A stretch of 36,875 nt of DNA from Calditrichota bacterium (GCA_016867835.1 VGIQ01000011.1:1-36875), one strand, 5' to 3'. Numbered from the stretch's first letter, positions 1-9,616 are shown. Translations and numbers: made by a program. Notes: a model not told the origin generated them from the sequence alone.

Positions 1-1182
1 TCAGTCAGCCGACTTACCGCCGAAATCCGGCGACTACTCGAAGACGGGCTTCCGTTGCTCTATCTCGAAGGTGAGTTGTCGAATGTGAAACACCACTCTT
101 CGGGGCATCGGTATTTCACTATCAAGGATGAGGGGGCGCAGATCCCGGGGGTAATGTGGCGCACCCGCCCCGATCCGGGTTTCGATTTGCGCGACGGCTT
201 GAAAGTGCGCGCCTACGGGCGCGTTGTCGTTTGGGAGCAGGGCGGGCGGTATCAGTTCGATGTCCTCCAATTGATACCGGCCGGCTTGGGAGCGCTTCAG
301 ATGGCATTCGAGGCACTGAAGACCCGTCTGGCAGCCGAAGGCCTATTCGACTTCTCCCGCAAGAAACCGCTCCCGCGTTTCCCTCAGGCAATCGGTATCG
401 TCACCTCCCGCACCGGAGCTGCGCTTCACGACCTTGCCTGGGGATTTGCCACCCGCTATCCACCGGCGAGGCTCTACTTGATACCGGTAGCGGTGCAGGG
501 CGAGGGAGCGGCTGCCGAAATCGCCGCCGCTATTGAGCACTTCAACGGTATGAATCTCGTCGATATGATGGTCATAGGCCGCGGCGGGGGATCACTCGAA
601 GACCTCTGGGCGTTCAATGAGGAAGTTGTGGTCCGGGCTATCGCTTCATCGCGCATACCGGTCGTTTCGGCTGTCGGGCACGAGATCGATATATCGCTTT
701 CCGATTTGGCTGCGGATCTTAGGGCTCCGACGCCGACTGCCGCTGCCGGCCTGATGGTGCCGGACCGGATAGATTTATTGGCAACACTTGGACAAACCCG
801 TCAACGGATGAGCCGTTCGCTGCGTCGGGGGATCGAACTTTGGCGCGAGCGAACCGCCCGGATACGGGGAGGATATGGCTTTCGCCGCGCTCTAAACCGC
901 GTTAACGAAGAGCGAATGCGCCTGACCGATCTTGCCGCGCGTATCGAAGCGGACAATCGTCGGCTGCTCGAATTGTGGCGGCAGAGACTGACCGGCACCC
1001 GCGACCGGCTCACCGCGCTTTCGCCGTCGGCGGTTATGGAACGCGGCTTTGCGGTTGCCCGTCGACCGGACCGGACTATCATACGCTCGTCGGCAGTGCT
1101 CGCTTCCGGCGACCCTCTTGAACTGCAATTTGCCCGTGGCAGCGCCGCTGTCGCGGTTATCGGAGTCAAGCCCAGTGAATAG
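1..1182 (+). CDS. xseA: Exodeoxyribonuclease VII large subunit (5' end cut by window edge)
   Basis: Catalytic subunit of exonuclease VII, a cytoplasmic single-strand DNA nuclease that works with XseB. The reading frame is open from base 1, and the residues before the first in-window start codon (ELSN preceded by LYLEG, itself preceded by an SRLTAEIRRLLE-like stretch) match the N-terminal OB-fold of the family. The true start is therefore probably only about 10 codons upstream of the window. Family signatures seen are IGRGGGSLEDLWAFNEE and VSAVGHEID followed by DLRAPTPTAAA, in the catalytic core. The C-terminal part is charged and helical, as expected for the coiled-coil region that binds XseB. 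The gene ends with TAG inside the start region of xseB (8-base overlap), the usual arrangement for these two subunits. Confidence 0.95.
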   Translation, partial: SVSRLTAEIRRLLEDGLPLLYLEGELSNVKHHSSGHRYFTIKDEGAQIPGVMWRTRPDPGFDLRDGLKVRAYGRVVVWEQGGRYQFDVLQLIPAGLGALQMAFEALKTRLAAEGLFDFSRKKPLPRFPQAIGIVTSRTGAALHDLAWGFATRYPPARLYLIPVAVQGEGAAAEIAAAIEHFNGMNLVDMMVIGRGGGSLEDLWAFNEEVVVRAIASSRIPVVSAVGHEIDISLSDLAADLRAPTPTAAAGLMVPDRIDLLATLGQTRQRMSRSLRRGIELWRERTARIRGGYGFRRALNRVNEERMRLTDLAARIEADNRRLLELWRQRLTGTRDRLTALSPSAVMERGFAVARRPDRTIIRSSAVLASGDPLELQFARGSAAVAVIGVKPSE

Positions 1183-1417
1183 CGAAACGCCCGCCGCCGG
1201 AACTGAACCTTCGTTCGAAGATGCCTACCGGAGGCTTGAGGCGATTGCCCGCAAACTCGAAGAGCCCGCCACCCCGCTCGAGGAATCGTTCCGCCTTTTC
1301 GATGAGGGGCAGCAGTTGTTACGCTATTGCGAGCGCCTGCTCGATCAAGCCGAGCGCCGTATTCAGGTCATAGTGGGGGAATCGAGCGGCGAGGTCCGGG
1401 AGGAGACCATTGCCTGA
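1175..1417 (+). CDS. xseB: Exodeoxyribonuclease VII small subunit
   Basis: Small helical partner of XseA, about 80 residues, which is the normal family length. The core reads SFEDAYRRLEAIARKLEE followed by PLEESFRLFDEGQQLL, the typical XseB helical hairpin. The start is taken as GTG at 1175, giving VNSETPAAG; it is preceded by a GGAG at about 1162-1165 and overlaps the end of xseA by 8 bases. A longer open frame reaches upstream inside xseA but has no family similarity there. It overlaps dxs by 8 bases at its end, so xseA-xseB-dxs are probably translationally coupled. Confidence 0.9.
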   Translation: MNSETPAAGTEPSFEDAYRRLEAIARKLEEPATPLEESFRLFDEGQQLLRYCERLLDQAERRIQVIVGESSGEVREETIA

Positions 1418-3335
1418 GACCGCTGCTGAGAGCCTCTTGACCGGAATCGACAGCCCGGACGATCTGCGGCGGCTGAAGGTCGAGCAACTGCCGCAACTGG
1501 CTGAGGAACTGCGCACCTTTGTCATCGATGTCGTATCGCGAACAGGAGGCCATCTCGGGTCAAATCTCGGCGCTATCGAATTGACTCTGGCGCTCCACTA
1601 TGTCTATGATACGCCGCGCGACTTGATCGTCTGGGATGTGGGAGCCCAGGCTTATGCACATAAGATACTGACCGGCCGCCGGAGCCGATTCAACACCAAC
1701 CGGCAATACGGCGGAATCGCCGGCTTCCCCCGTCGCGCTGAAAGTCCCTATGATACTTTCGGCGTGGGACATTCTTCGACCTCGATTTCAGCCGCACTTG
1801 GGATGGCCGTAGCGCGCGACCTCTCCGGTCAGAGCCACAAGGTCATCGCCGTCATCGGCGACGGTGGGATGACTGGAGGGCTCGCCTTCGAGGGTCTCAA
1901 CAACGCCGGTTCCGAGGGCCGGGACATAACGGTCGTCCTTAACGACAACCGGATGGCGATATCGCCCAATGTCGGCGCGCTCTCGCGGCATATCTCCTCA
2001 CTTCGCGCCGATCCCCGTTTTGAACGCCTCAAGGACAGCATGTGGCAACTGGCGGGGCAACTGCCGCGCGGTTCACAGTTGCGCAAAGCGTTGGGCGGCG
2101 TCGATGCCGGTATCCGGGCGATGCTGGTGCCGGGGTTATGGTTTGAACGGCTCGGCTTTCGCTATGTAGGGCCTATCGACGGACACGATACTGGCGAACT
2201 CGTGAAGATGTTCAGTTGGCTGAAGGCGATACAGGGGCCGGTGCTGGTACACGTCCTGACCGAGAAGGGCAAAGGCTATCATCACGCCGAGAACGACGGG
2301 CTGAGACTTCACGGCGTCAGCAAGTTCGATCCCGAGTTTGGACCGGTGGCTGCGAGCGGTGAATTGACCTTTGCCGGGCACTTCTCAGACGAACTACTTA
2401 AGGTTGCCCATGAAGATGAGAAGGTCGTTGCCATCACTCCGGCAATGATCGAAGGGAGCGCGCTCGGGCAGTTTCAGGCTGAATTTCCGGAGCGGTGCTT
2501 CGATGTCGGTATTGCGGAACAACATGCCGTAACCTTTGCAGCCGGCTTGGCAGCGCAAGGATATAAGCCGGTAGTGGCGATCTATTCGACTTTCTTTCAG
2601 CGCGCCTACGATCAGTTGATTCACGATGTCGCTTTGCAGGAACTGCCGGTCGTCTTCGGAGTCGATCGCGCCGGTATCGTCGGTGAGGATGGCCCCACTC
2701 ATCATGGCGCCTTCGATCTCTCCTACCTGCGAGCCATTCCTGAGGTGCGGATTTTGATTCCGCGCGATAGCGACCAGATGCGGGCAATGCTTCGATTTGT
2801 ACTTCTGAAGGATGACCACGCCACGGCGATCCGTTTTCCCCGTGGCAAATCGCTGCGATTCGACCCGCCGGTCCGTCCCGAAACCGATTTGACCCGCCCG
2901 GAGATGCTGCGCGACGGGACCGACGGGCTTATCGTCGGTTGCGGGATAATCCTGCGCGAAGCACTCGACGCCGCGCTCGACCTGGTGAACGAAGAACTGC
3001 TCAACCTCGCGGTAGTCGATTTACGCTGTTTGAAGCCGCTCGATACCGAAACCTTGCGCGAATTTTCGCAGCGATTCTCCAAGTGGCTAACTATCGAAGA
3101 GAATACCCTTGAGGGCGGTATGGGCTCGGCCTTGATCGAGCATATCACCGACCATCAACTTCCGATAGAGATTTGCCGGATGGGGCTGCCCGACAAGTTC
3201 ATTGCACACGGTGACCGCGCCAGTCTCCTGCGCGATACCGGAATCGACCGGGCGGCGATTCGTAAAACAGCGCTCGGCTTCTTTGCCCGGCGGACGGTTC
3301 GTCCACGACGCCGGGTCGGACTATTCCGGCTATAG
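1410..3335 (+). CDS. dxs: 1-deoxy-D-xylulose-5-phosphate synthase
   Basis: Thiamine-diphosphate enzyme that joins pyruvate and glyceraldehyde-3-phosphate to make DXP, the first step of the MEP isoprenoid route and a precursor for thiamine and pyridoxal. At 641 residues it is full length. Visible landmarks: HLGSNLG (His48), GHSSTS (His121), the ThDP/Mg motif GDGGMTGG at about 150-157 with NDN at 178-180, the catalytic-Glu segment DVGIAEQHAVT (Glu370), and DRAGIVGEDGPTHHGAFD at 419-436. The start is TTG at 1410, supported by AGGAG at 1401-1405 and an 8-base overlap with xseB; the first residues are MPETAAESLL. Its presence implies an MEP pathway, which is notable because archaeal-type mevalonate enzymes occur at the other end of this window. 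Confidence 0.97.
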   Translation: MPETAAESLLTGIDSPDDLRRLKVEQLPQLAEELRTFVIDVVSRTGGHLGSNLGAIELTLALHYVYDTPRDLIVWDVGAQAYAHKILTGRRSRFNTNRQYGGIAGFPRRAESPYDTFGVGHSSTSISAALGMAVARDLSGQSHKVIAVIGDGGMTGGLAFEGLNNAGSEGRDITVVLNDNRMAISPNVGALSRHISSLRADPRFERLKDSMWQLAGQLPRGSQLRKALGGVDAGIRAMLVPGLWFERLGFRYVGPIDGHDTGELVKMFSWLKAIQGPVLVHVLTEKGKGYHHAENDGLRLHGVSKFDPEFGPVAASGELTFAGHFSDELLKVAHEDEKVVAITPAMIEGSALGQFQAEFPERCFDVGIAEQHAVTFAAGLAAQGYKPVVAIYSTFFQRAYDQLIHDVALQELPVVFGVDRAGIVGEDGPTHHGAFDLSYLRAIPEVRILIPRDSDQMRAMLRFVLLKDDHATAIRFPRGKSLRFDPPVRPETDLTRPEMLRDGTDGLIVGCGIILREALDAALDLVNEELLNLAVVDLRCLKPLDTETLREFSQRFSKWLTIEENTLEGGMGSALIEHITDHQLPIEICRMGLPDKFIAHGDRASLLRDTGIDRAAIRKTALGFFARRTVRPRRRVGLFRL

Positions 3336-3344
3336 GGCGAGATC

Positions 3345-4232
3345 GTGCGCCTCGGAATCATCGCCAATACCGGCAAACCGCGGATACGGGAGTTCGTTGA
3401 GCCGTTCCTGAGACGGCAGCATGCCGCTGGAATATCCTGTCGGGTGGCCTCCGATCTAACCGGCTTGATAGGCGATACCGGTTGCGAGATCGTCCCTCCT
3501 GAAATGGTCGCCGAAGGCGTCGATTACGTCCTCTCTTTCGGTGGCGACGGCACCTTCCTGCAGACCGCCCGCCTTGTCGCACCGGCTGGCAAGCCGATCA
3601 TCGGCGTCAATCTCGGCGGCTTCGGTTATCTGGCGGAAGTCAATATCGACGAAATCGACGCCCGCCTCGACGATCTGAAAACGGGTCGTTACCGGGAGCA
3701 GGAGCGGATGATGCTGGAGGCGGTCGGTGAAGGCATCGAGCCGGTTATTGCGCTGAACGACATCGTGATCGACAAGGGAGCGTTCACCCGAACGATCCGG
3801 CTTGAGACGCGCGTCGATGGCGAATTTCTTAACGAGTTTTATTCCGACGGCCTGATCATCGCAACGCCGACTGGTTCGACCGGCTATTCGCTCTCGGTTG
3901 GAGGCCCTATCGTAGAGCCGCGACTCGACGCGATTATCGTCAACCCCATATCACCGCATATGTTAGCCAATCGGCCGCTGTTGCTCTCGCCTGACCGTCG
4001 AATCGAAATTGCCGCCTACAGCGAGCAGGGTTGGTTCAGCCTTTCGGCCGATGGACGTAAAATAGCCGATCTACCTTCGGGAGCGACCATCCGCATCAGG
4101 CGCAGCCCGTTCGTGACCCGGGTCGTCACCTTCCGTGCTCCGACATTTTTCACTCTTCTGCGCAATAAATTGCACTGGCGTAACCGGCATAACGGCGAAG
4201 ACAATAAACTTGAAAAGGTTCACGCGGGATGA
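3345..4232 (+). CDS. nadK: NAD kinase (ATP/polyphosphate)
   Basis: Phosphorylates NAD to NADP in the cytoplasm. It is 295 residues long, normal for bacterial NadK. The nucleotide-binding motif GGDGT is at residues 66-70, followed by GVNLGGFGYLAEV and by the second conserved block SDGLIIATPTGSTGYSLS with NPISPHMLANRPLLL. The start is GTG at 3345 (MRLGIIANTGKP), nine bases after the dxs stop codon. Its stop overlaps the ftsY start as ATGA, so it is coupled to ftsY. Function is confident from the motifs; the preferred phosphoryl donor cannot be read from sequence alone. Confidence 0.95.
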   Translation: MRLGIIANTGKPRIREFVEPFLRRQHAAGISCRVASDLTGLIGDTGCEIVPPEMVAEGVDYVLSFGGDGTFLQTARLVAPAGKPIIGVNLGGFGYLAEVNIDEIDARLDDLKTGRYREQERMMLEAVGEGIEPVIALNDIVIDKGAFTRTIRLETRVDGEFLNEFYSDGLIIATPTGSTGYSLSVGGPIVEPRLDAIIVNPISPHMLANRPLLLSPDRRIEIAAYSEQGWFSLSADGRKIADLPSGATIRIRRSPFVTRVVTFRAPTFFTLLRNKLHWRNRHNGEDNKLEKVHAG

Positions 4233-5134
4233 GCCTATTCAACCGTATTCGAGCCGGGCTGATGCGCACTCGTGAAGCAGCCACCGAGCGCCTATCGGTG
4301 CTCTTTCGCCGCAACCAGTGGGACCCGGATGCTTTGGAAGAGGTTGAGGAACTGCTCCTGACGGCTGACCTTGGGGTCGCTGCAACCGATCGCCTGATGG
4401 AGATACTAAGGCAAGCCGGTCGTGACGTAAGTAGTCGTTTAGGCGATCCTGCGGCTCGCGTCAAAGAGGCCTTGGCCGAAATCCTCAATGGGCTTCCACC
4501 CTCTCCCAAGGTCGATGCCAAGCCCTATGTTATTCTCCTGGTAGGTGTCAACGGCACTGGCAAGACGACGACTGCCGGCAAACTTGCGCATCATTTTGCG
4601 CAGCAGGGCTTAAGATGTGCGATAGCCGCTGCCGATACGTTTCGAGCCGCCGCGATCGAGCAGTTGGAGGTATGGGCAAAGCGCGGCGGAGCAAGGCTTA
4701 TAAGCCAGGCGCCGGGGGCGGATCCGGCGGCGGTGGCTTTCGATGCCTACAGTTCGTGTCGAGCGCAGGGCGATGACGTGTTGATTGTCGATACCGCCGG
4801 ACGGTTGCAGGCGCGGCAGAATTTAATGGACGAATTGGCCAAAATTCGGCGCGTTCTGGGGCGGCTCGACCCGTCCTCGCCTCATGAGACGCTGCTGGTT
4901 CTGGATGCTACCACCGGACAGAACGGCCTGTCACAAGCGCGGGGATTCCTCGCTTCGGCGGGCGCTACCGGACTAATCGTCACCAAGTTGGATGGAACTG
5001 CCCGCGGCGGTATCGTTGTTCCAATCCGACAGGAGTTGGGACTGCCTATTACTTATCTTGGATTGGGGGAGGGCATCTCCGATCTGCAGTTGTTTGATGC
5101 CAAAGTCTATGTCGATGCGCTGCTGGCTGAATAA
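4229..5134 (+). CDS. ftsY: Signal recognition particle receptor FtsY
   Basis: SRP-receptor GTPase that docks ribosome-nascent chain complexes at the inner membrane for co-translational insertion. It is 301 residues long and consists essentially of the NG domain: helical N domain at about 1-90, then the G domain with P-loop GVNGTGKTT at 106-114, DTAGR at 188-192 and TKLDG at 252-256 followed by TARGG. The acidic N-terminal A domain of enterobacterial FtsY is missing, which is common in many phyla. FtsY rather than Ffh is indicated by the lack of a methionine-rich M domain. The ATG start overlaps the nadK stop by 4 bases. Confidence 0.96.
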   Translation: MSLFNRIRAGLMRTREAATERLSVLFRRNQWDPDALEEVEELLLTADLGVAATDRLMEILRQAGRDVSSRLGDPAARVKEALAEILNGLPPSPKVDAKPYVILLVGVNGTGKTTTAGKLAHHFAQQGLRCAIAAADTFRAAAIEQLEVWAKRGGARLISQAPGADPAAVAFDAYSSCRAQGDDVLIVDTAGRLQARQNLMDELAKIRRVLGRLDPSSPHETLLVLDATTGQNGLSQARGFLASAGATGLIVTKLDGTARGGIVVPIRQELGLPITYLGLGEGISDLQLFDAKVYVDALLAE

Positions 5135-5138
5135 TTCT

Positions 5139-6389
5139 ATGATGAAGATGACCCACGGTATTTTGACGGCAATAGCCGTATTATCGTTGACTTCGGCAGC
5201 GACCGCCCAATCCTACCGCAGCGAAGGTGATCTCGGACAGCCGCTCTTCGAAGCGGCTGCTTATCGCCGCCTCAGCACCGATTCCGACACGCCGCGAGTC
5301 GATGTCGTAGTCGAGACCCCGCACGATATGCTGCAGTTTGTCCGCAAGGACGGTGGCTTCAGCGCTTCGGTCGAGGTCAATCTCTCGATATATTCCGACA
5401 AGCGCCAAGTTATTCGACTGGTGAAGAACGCTTCGACCACGGTGGAGGCTTTTCAAAACACCAATACCCGGCGTGAGTTCCTCACCGTGCCCTTCACAAT
5501 GAATCTGAACGAAGGGGTTTATCAGGCGAAAATACTGCTATATGACCGGGAGTCGGGGCGAAGGGAGTTGATCGAGCGGGAATTCACGGTATCAAGATCG
5601 CCCAACGGATTCGACCTGTCGGATGTTCTTCCGGCGCGTTCGGGGCAACTCGATGCGGAAAGCGGCCTTCCTGCAGAGCCTGCCGTAGCCGGAGTTGTCC
5701 CCGACAGCACCGGCCGGATTCATTTCTTCGTCGATGTCCAACGCCGCGACCCGTCGCAGATCGTAGCACTGCATCTGACCTTGCTCGACAGCGACGGCAA
5801 CGAACGTTCCCGGGACAGCCTCTCCCTGGTCGGAGGAGCAAACCAATCGACCCAATCCTTCTCCATCGATTGCAGCGGTCTCTCTTTGGGGCGGTATCAC
5901 CTGATTCTGCGCGGCGAGTCGGGCGAGCAACAGGTTGTGCGGAAAGTCGAATTCAGGATCAATGCCTTCGACCTCCCGGGCACCATAAGCAGTCTTGAGT
6001 CGGCTATTCAGCAGTTGCGCTATATTGCCACCGATGCTGAGATCGAGGCGCTTCGGTCGGGATTTCCGTCTCAACGTGAAGAGGCATTCCTTAGGTTTTG
6101 GAGAGACATCTATCCAGCGGACGGCGAGTCTGCTCCTGGCCGGATGCGGGAATACTACAGCCGTGTCGCCTATACCAATCTGCACTACAGCACCGCACGA
6201 GCGGGCTGGGAGAGCGACCGCGGCCGAATCTACATCATTTACGGCAGTCCATCAGAGATCGAGCGACCCAACAACGACCATCCTGATCCTCCGGTCGAGA
6301 TATGGTACTATCACCACCTCGGCAAGCGATTTGTCTTTCGAGATGACTACGGCTTCGGCGATTACCGGCTCGCATCGCCGGTTTGGTAG
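5139..6389 (+). CDS. Exported GWxTD-domain protein
   Basis: About 416 residues. The N-terminus (MMKMTHGILTAIAVLSL, then SAATAQ) is a signal peptide, so the protein is exported. The middle is beta-rich and resembles stacked sandwich domains. The last 60 or so residues form a GWxTD-type domain, here GWESDRGRIYIIYGSP beginning near residue 356 and ending with VEIWYYHH and the FVFRDDYGFGDY segment. In known GWxTD proteins this domain is found mostly in uncultured FCB-like phyla, and its function is unknown. An open frame extends upstream inside ftsY, but the signal peptide fixes the start at ATG 5139 (alternatives 5142 and 5148), four bases after the ftsY stop. No strong ribosome binding site is visible, so coupling to ftsY is likely. 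No enzymatic function is claimed. Confidence 0.85.
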   Translation: MMKMTHGILTAIAVLSLTSAATAQSYRSEGDLGQPLFEAAAYRRLSTDSDTPRVDVVVETPHDMLQFVRKDGGFSASVEVNLSIYSDKRQVIRLVKNASTTVEAFQNTNTRREFLTVPFTMNLNEGVYQAKILLYDRESGRRELIEREFTVSRSPNGFDLSDVLPARSGQLDAESGLPAEPAVAGVVPDSTGRIHFFVDVQRRDPSQIVALHLTLLDSDGNERSRDSLSLVGGANQSTQSFSIDCSGLSLGRYHLILRGESGEQQVVRKVEFRINAFDLPGTISSLESAIQQLRYIATDAEIEALRSGFPSQREEAFLRFWRDIYPADGESAPGRMREYYSRVAYTNLHYSTARAGWESDRGRIYIIYGSPSEIERPNNDHPDPPVEIWYYHHLGKRFVFRDDYGFGDYRLASPVW

Positions 6390-6391
6390 CA

Positions 6392-7336
6392 GTGTCGCCA
6401 ACAGCTAGCCTACCCCGTCCCAGCCGGTGGCCTAAGGCTCTAAAGGCTGGCGACCGGATCGGCATCGTCTCACCGGCCGGGCCGGCGGATGCGGAATATG
6501 TGAGGCACGGCAAGGCGATTCTTGAGTCGTGGGGCTACGAGGTCGAGATTGCACCTCACGCGCTTGATCGGGAGGATTACCTTGCAGGAAGCGACGCCGA
6601 ACGTCGGGGCGATCTTGTCGAAGCATTGTGCAGTGACCGGTTCGACGCGCTCATCTGTTCGCGTGGCGGTTATGGATCGTTGCGTCTGTTGCGGGATCTT
6701 CCTTGGGACGACCTTGCAGCAAGTCCCCCCAAGGCTTTTGTCGGATTCAGTGATATCGGCGGACTTCAACTGAATCTCTGGCATCGTGCCGGGTGGATAA
6801 CCTATTCCGGCTTGCAGGCAGCGCACGGTTTGGGGGAGGGCAGCGCCACAGAACGCTCGGCAGCCCATTTTCGAGGCTGGCTTGATGGCTCCGGGCGGCG
6901 GTTTGGCTGGCCCGGGGAGTCCGAGGTCATATTGGGTGGAGACAACGTAGTTGGAACCGTTGAAGGTCCGATGGTCCCAGTCTGCCTCAGCATACTCGCT
7001 GCGTTGGCAGGAACGCCCTGGATGCCAGATTTGACCGAATCCATAGTGGTTCTCGAAGAAACTGGTGAAGCACCTTACCGGATCGACCGTATGATCTGGC
7101 AACTGAGAGACAGCGGCGCTTTGGATAAACTAAGAGCGTTGGTATTGGGCTGTTTCCTTTGGCAGGGACGAGACATCGCCGAAGATGCGCGGCGCATCGT
7201 TTGCGAACACTTCCCAAGTCTGCCAGTCTATTCTGGCCTTCCTTATGGGCATCGGGGCGACAGGTTCACATTGCCGGTGGGTGCAACTGTCCAGATTTCG
7301 GAGGGCAGAATGACGCTTGTCGGGGATGCCGTTTGA
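6392..7336 (+). CDS. S66 family peptidase (LD-carboxypeptidase / MccF-like)
   Basis: Serine peptidase of family S66, whose members cut the L,D bond of murein tetrapeptides during peptidoglycan recycling (LdcA) or inactivate microcin C (MccF). Landmarks: the opening GDRIGIVSPAGPA; CSRGGYGSLRLL, the glycine loop before the nucleophile; GFSDIGG, which contains the probable nucleophilic Ser; VVLEETGEAPYRIDRM, with the catalytic Glu region; and YGHRGDRFTLPVGA, with the catalytic His. Total length of about 314 residues is typical. The start is uncertain between GTG at 6392 and TTG at 6383, which overlaps the preceding gene by 7 bases; neither has a clear ribosome binding site. Location in a run with cell-envelope genes favours a murein role, but LdcA and MccF cannot be separated by eye. 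Confidence 0.88.
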   Translation: MSPTASLPRPSRWPKALKAGDRIGIVSPAGPADAEYVRHGKAILESWGYEVEIAPHALDREDYLAGSDAERRGDLVEALCSDRFDALICSRGGYGSLRLLRDLPWDDLAASPPKAFVGFSDIGGLQLNLWHRAGWITYSGLQAAHGLGEGSATERSAAHFRGWLDGSGRRFGWPGESEVILGGDNVVGTVEGPMVPVCLSILAALAGTPWMPDLTESIVVLEETGEAPYRIDRMIWQLRDSGALDKLRALVLGCFLWQGRDIAEDARRIVCEHFPSLPVYSGLPYGHRGDRFTLPVGATVQISEGRMTLVGDAV

Positions 7337-7926
7337 ATCTGGCGGTCTTTCTGTCGGGGCGGGGGAGTAACTTCGAAGCGATCCTCGAAGCAATTGATAA
7401 GGGAACGCTCGCGGCATCGGTCTGCCTGGTAGTAACCCATAATCCGTCTGCACTGGGTGCACGAACAGCATTATCGCGCGGAATCCCGGTTGTCTTGCTT
7501 CAGCGCGAGAGTTTTCCCGACGGCGGGTCGTTTGCGACTGCGATGATCGCCGCTCTGCAGCGGCATTCTGTAGATTGGATAGTGCTTGCCGGTTACATGA
7601 AAATGGTCCCTCCGGCGGTGGTCAAAGCCTTTCCCGGCCAGATCGTCAATATCCACCCGGCGCTGCTGCCTAAGTTCGGTGGGAAGGGGATGTTCGGGCA
7701 CCACGTCCATCAGGCGGTCCTGGACGCCGGAGAGACCGTAACCGGCGTTACGATTCACTTTGTGGACGAGATCTACGATCATGGCTTGGTAATCGCCCAG
7801 GAAACCGTGCCGGTGCTGCCGGGCGACACGGCCGCTACCCTTGGCGCGCGGGTACTGGAAATGGAACATCTTATCTATCCACGAATTCTGGCCAAAATTG
7901 CGGGCGAGTATCATAGTCGACAATGA
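7333..7926 (+). CDS. purN: Phosphoribosylglycinamide formyltransferase
   Basis: Transfers a formyl group from 10-formyl-tetrahydrofolate to GAR in de novo purine synthesis. The protein is about 197 residues, the usual PurN size. It opens with LAVFLSGRGSNFEAI, the phosphate-binding loop, and carries VNIHPALLPKFGGKGMFG with the catalytic Asn and His, then GVTIHFVDEIYDHG with the catalytic Asp. The start is assigned to TTG at 7333 because family similarity begins there; upstream codons in the same frame have no similarity. The TTG overlaps the stop of the S66 gene (TTTGA) and GGGGA lies just upstream. It ends in an ATGA overlap with purH, placing two purine enzymes in one coupled unit. Confidence 0.93.
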   Translation: MNLAVFLSGRGSNFEAILEAIDKGTLAASVCLVVTHNPSALGARTALSRGIPVVLLQRESFPDGGSFATAMIAALQRHSVDWIVLAGYMKMVPPAVVKAFPGQIVNIHPALLPKFGGKGMFGHHVHQAVLDAGETVTGVTIHFVDEIYDHGLVIAQETVPVLPGDTAATLGARVLEMEHLIYPRILAKIAGEYHSRQ

Positions 7927-9500
7927 TGAACTTTGAGTCCCTTCCGCCGACCGGCGATGTCCGGATCCGGCGCGCTTTGCTTTCGTGTTTTCGCAAGGAC
8001 GAAGCCATTTCCCTGGCGCAGCAACTTCACGTCCTGGGTGTTTCCCTTGTCGCCAGCGGCGGAACGGCCGATGCTATAGCCAAAGCCGGCCTTCCGGTTG
8101 AACGGACGGACCGTTGGACGGGTTTCGACGACCTTCTGGCCGGCCGGGTCAAAACCCTCCATCCGACACTTTATGCCGGAGTCCTTGCACGTGCTGGTTC
8201 AGCGTCGGATGACGAAGATCTTAGGCGGCATCAAATCGACCCGTTCGACTTGATTGCAATCGATCTCTATCCCTTCGAGCGAACCAGTGAACAGCGCACC
8301 GGTGAAGCCGCAACGATCGAACTGATCGACGTCGGCGGTGTGTCACTTATCCGGGCTGCAGCCAAGAACTTCGACCGGGTGACGGTGCTCTGCCGGGCTG
8401 AAGTCTTTGGGCCTTTTAGTGAACTGATTGCCGCTTCGGAGGGAATCATTGGACGCGCCGAGCGCCGCCGCCTGGCGGCTCTGGCTCTGCAGTGGACATC
8501 GTTCTACGACGGATGCATTGCGGGCTGGTTGGAGAATGACGACTCTGGATTCCCAGGTCACTTCGGGCTGCCTTTGATGTCAGACCTTGACTTGCGGTAT
8601 GGCGAGAATCCGCATCAGAAGGCACAGTTTTATCGCCTCGGCGGTCAGGGCGCAACTGGTGTAGCCGGAGTCGAGGTGCTTGGCGGCAAACAATTATCAT
8701 TCAACAACTTACTCGATCTTGACATCGCTCTCCGGTTACCTCGCGAGTTTGAGCGCCCGACGGTAGCGATCTTGAAGCACACGACTCCCTGCGGTATTGG
8801 ACAAGGTGCGACAGCAGCCGAAGCCTGCAAGATGGCGCGCTCCACCGATCCGGTCTCGGCATTTGGCGGAATAGCCGGCTTCAACTGTCCGGTCGATGAA
8901 GAGGCTGCGAAAGTCCTGCGCGAGGGCTTTATGGAGGTCGTCGCTGCGCCCGATTATACAGAAATCGCGCTGAAGGAGTTGCGCAAGTCGAAGAACCTCC
9001 GTATCATTCGTCTGTCGGGATTGCCTCCAGCCGGGCGGATAGATATGCGCACCGTCTGGGGCGGGGTTTTAATGCAGGAGGATGACTTCGGTTTTCCCGA
9101 ACTGGAAGAAGCCAAAGTTGTCACCCGGCTTCAGCCCGATCCGGCGCAGTGGGAAGCGCTCCGGTTCGCCTGGAAATCGGTCCGCTACGTGAAGTCCAAT
9201 GCGATCCTCCTTGCCGATGGAGATCGGACGCTTGGAATCGGCGCCGGTCAAATGTCCCGCGTCGATGCGGCGCACATCGCCATTTGGAAAGCAGGCCAGT
9301 CCGGGCTTGCGCTTGATGGGTGCGTTGCCGCCTCCGATGCCTTTTTCCCCTTCCGGGATGGCATAGATCTGCTCATCGATGCCGGTGTAAAGGTGGTCGT
9401 GCAGCCGGGAGGGTCTATGCGCGATGCCGAGGTGATTGCCGCGGCCGACGAGCGCGGTATCGCTATGGTCTTTACCGGACGACGGCACTTTCGGCATTGA
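7923..9500 (+). CDS. purH: Bifunctional AICAR formyltransferase / IMP cyclohydrolase
   Basis: Last two steps of de novo purine synthesis, 525 residues, full length. The N-terminal MGS-like IMP cyclohydrolase domain has [12 protein letters not shown] and [15 protein letters not shown] with the conserved Lys. The C-terminal formyltransferase part has [24 protein letters not shown], the catalytic [20 protein letters not shown], and a final block with SDAFFPF and [10 protein letters not shown]. Two departures from the usual consensus are visible: the first phosphate loop reads [10 protein letters not shown] where most PurH have a SVSDKTG-like string, and KHTTPCG replaces the common KHANPCG. The Lys and His of the latter are kept, so activity is expected. 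The start ATG overlaps the purN stop by 4 bases. Confidence 0.95.
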   Translation: MMNFESLPPTGDVRIRRALLSCFRKDEAISLAQQLHVLGVSLVASGGTADAIAKAGLPVERTDRWTGFDDLLAGRVKTLHPTLYAGVLARAGSASDDEDLRRHQIDPFDLIAIDLYPFERTSEQRTGEAATIELIDVGGVSLIRAAAKNFDRVTVLCRAEVFGPFSELIAASEGIIGRAERRRLAALALQWTSFYDGCIAGWLENDDSGFPGHFGLPLMSDLDLRYGENPHQKAQFYRLGGQGATGVAGVEVLGGKQLSFNNLLDLDIALRLPREFERPTVAILKHTTPCGIGQGATAAEACKMARSTDPVSAFGGIAGFNCPVDEEAAKVLREGFMEVVAAPDYTEIALKELRKSKNLRIIRLSGLPPAGRIDMRTVWGGVLMQEDDFGFPELEEAKVVTRLQPDPAQWEALRFAWKSVRYVKSNAILLADGDRTLGIGAGQMSRVDAAHIAIWKAGQSGLALDGCVAASDAFFPFRDGIDLLIDAGVKVVVQPGGSMRDAEVIAAADERGIAMVFTGRRHFRH

Positions 9501-9544
9501 GGTCGTTTCGATTAGGTTGTCCAACTGGATGCCACTCTGAGCGC

Positions 9545-9558
9545 AGAGGTGCATCTCT
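9545..9558. promoter_or_regulatory. Near-perfect palindrome in the purH-mreB gap
   Basis: AGAGGTGCATCTCT is a 14-base palindrome with one mismatched pair. It overlaps an alternative hairpin (CACTCTG / CAGAGGTG with a one-base bulge) and lies about 60 bases before the mreB start, in the 116-base gap between purH and mreB. No T-run follows, so it is not a classical terminator. It could be an operator or an RNA structure; no factor can be named. Confidence 0.2.
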
Positions 9559-9616
9559 CGCGGGATTGTATCCTTAGGTGTTTGGATCGGCATATTAACG
9601 GCAGAACGGATTACAT

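Noticed and set aside
4992-5138. Upstream extension of the GWxTD gene inside ftsY
   Set aside because: The signal peptide begins at 5139 and the extension has no similarity; it would put 49 residues before a signal sequence.
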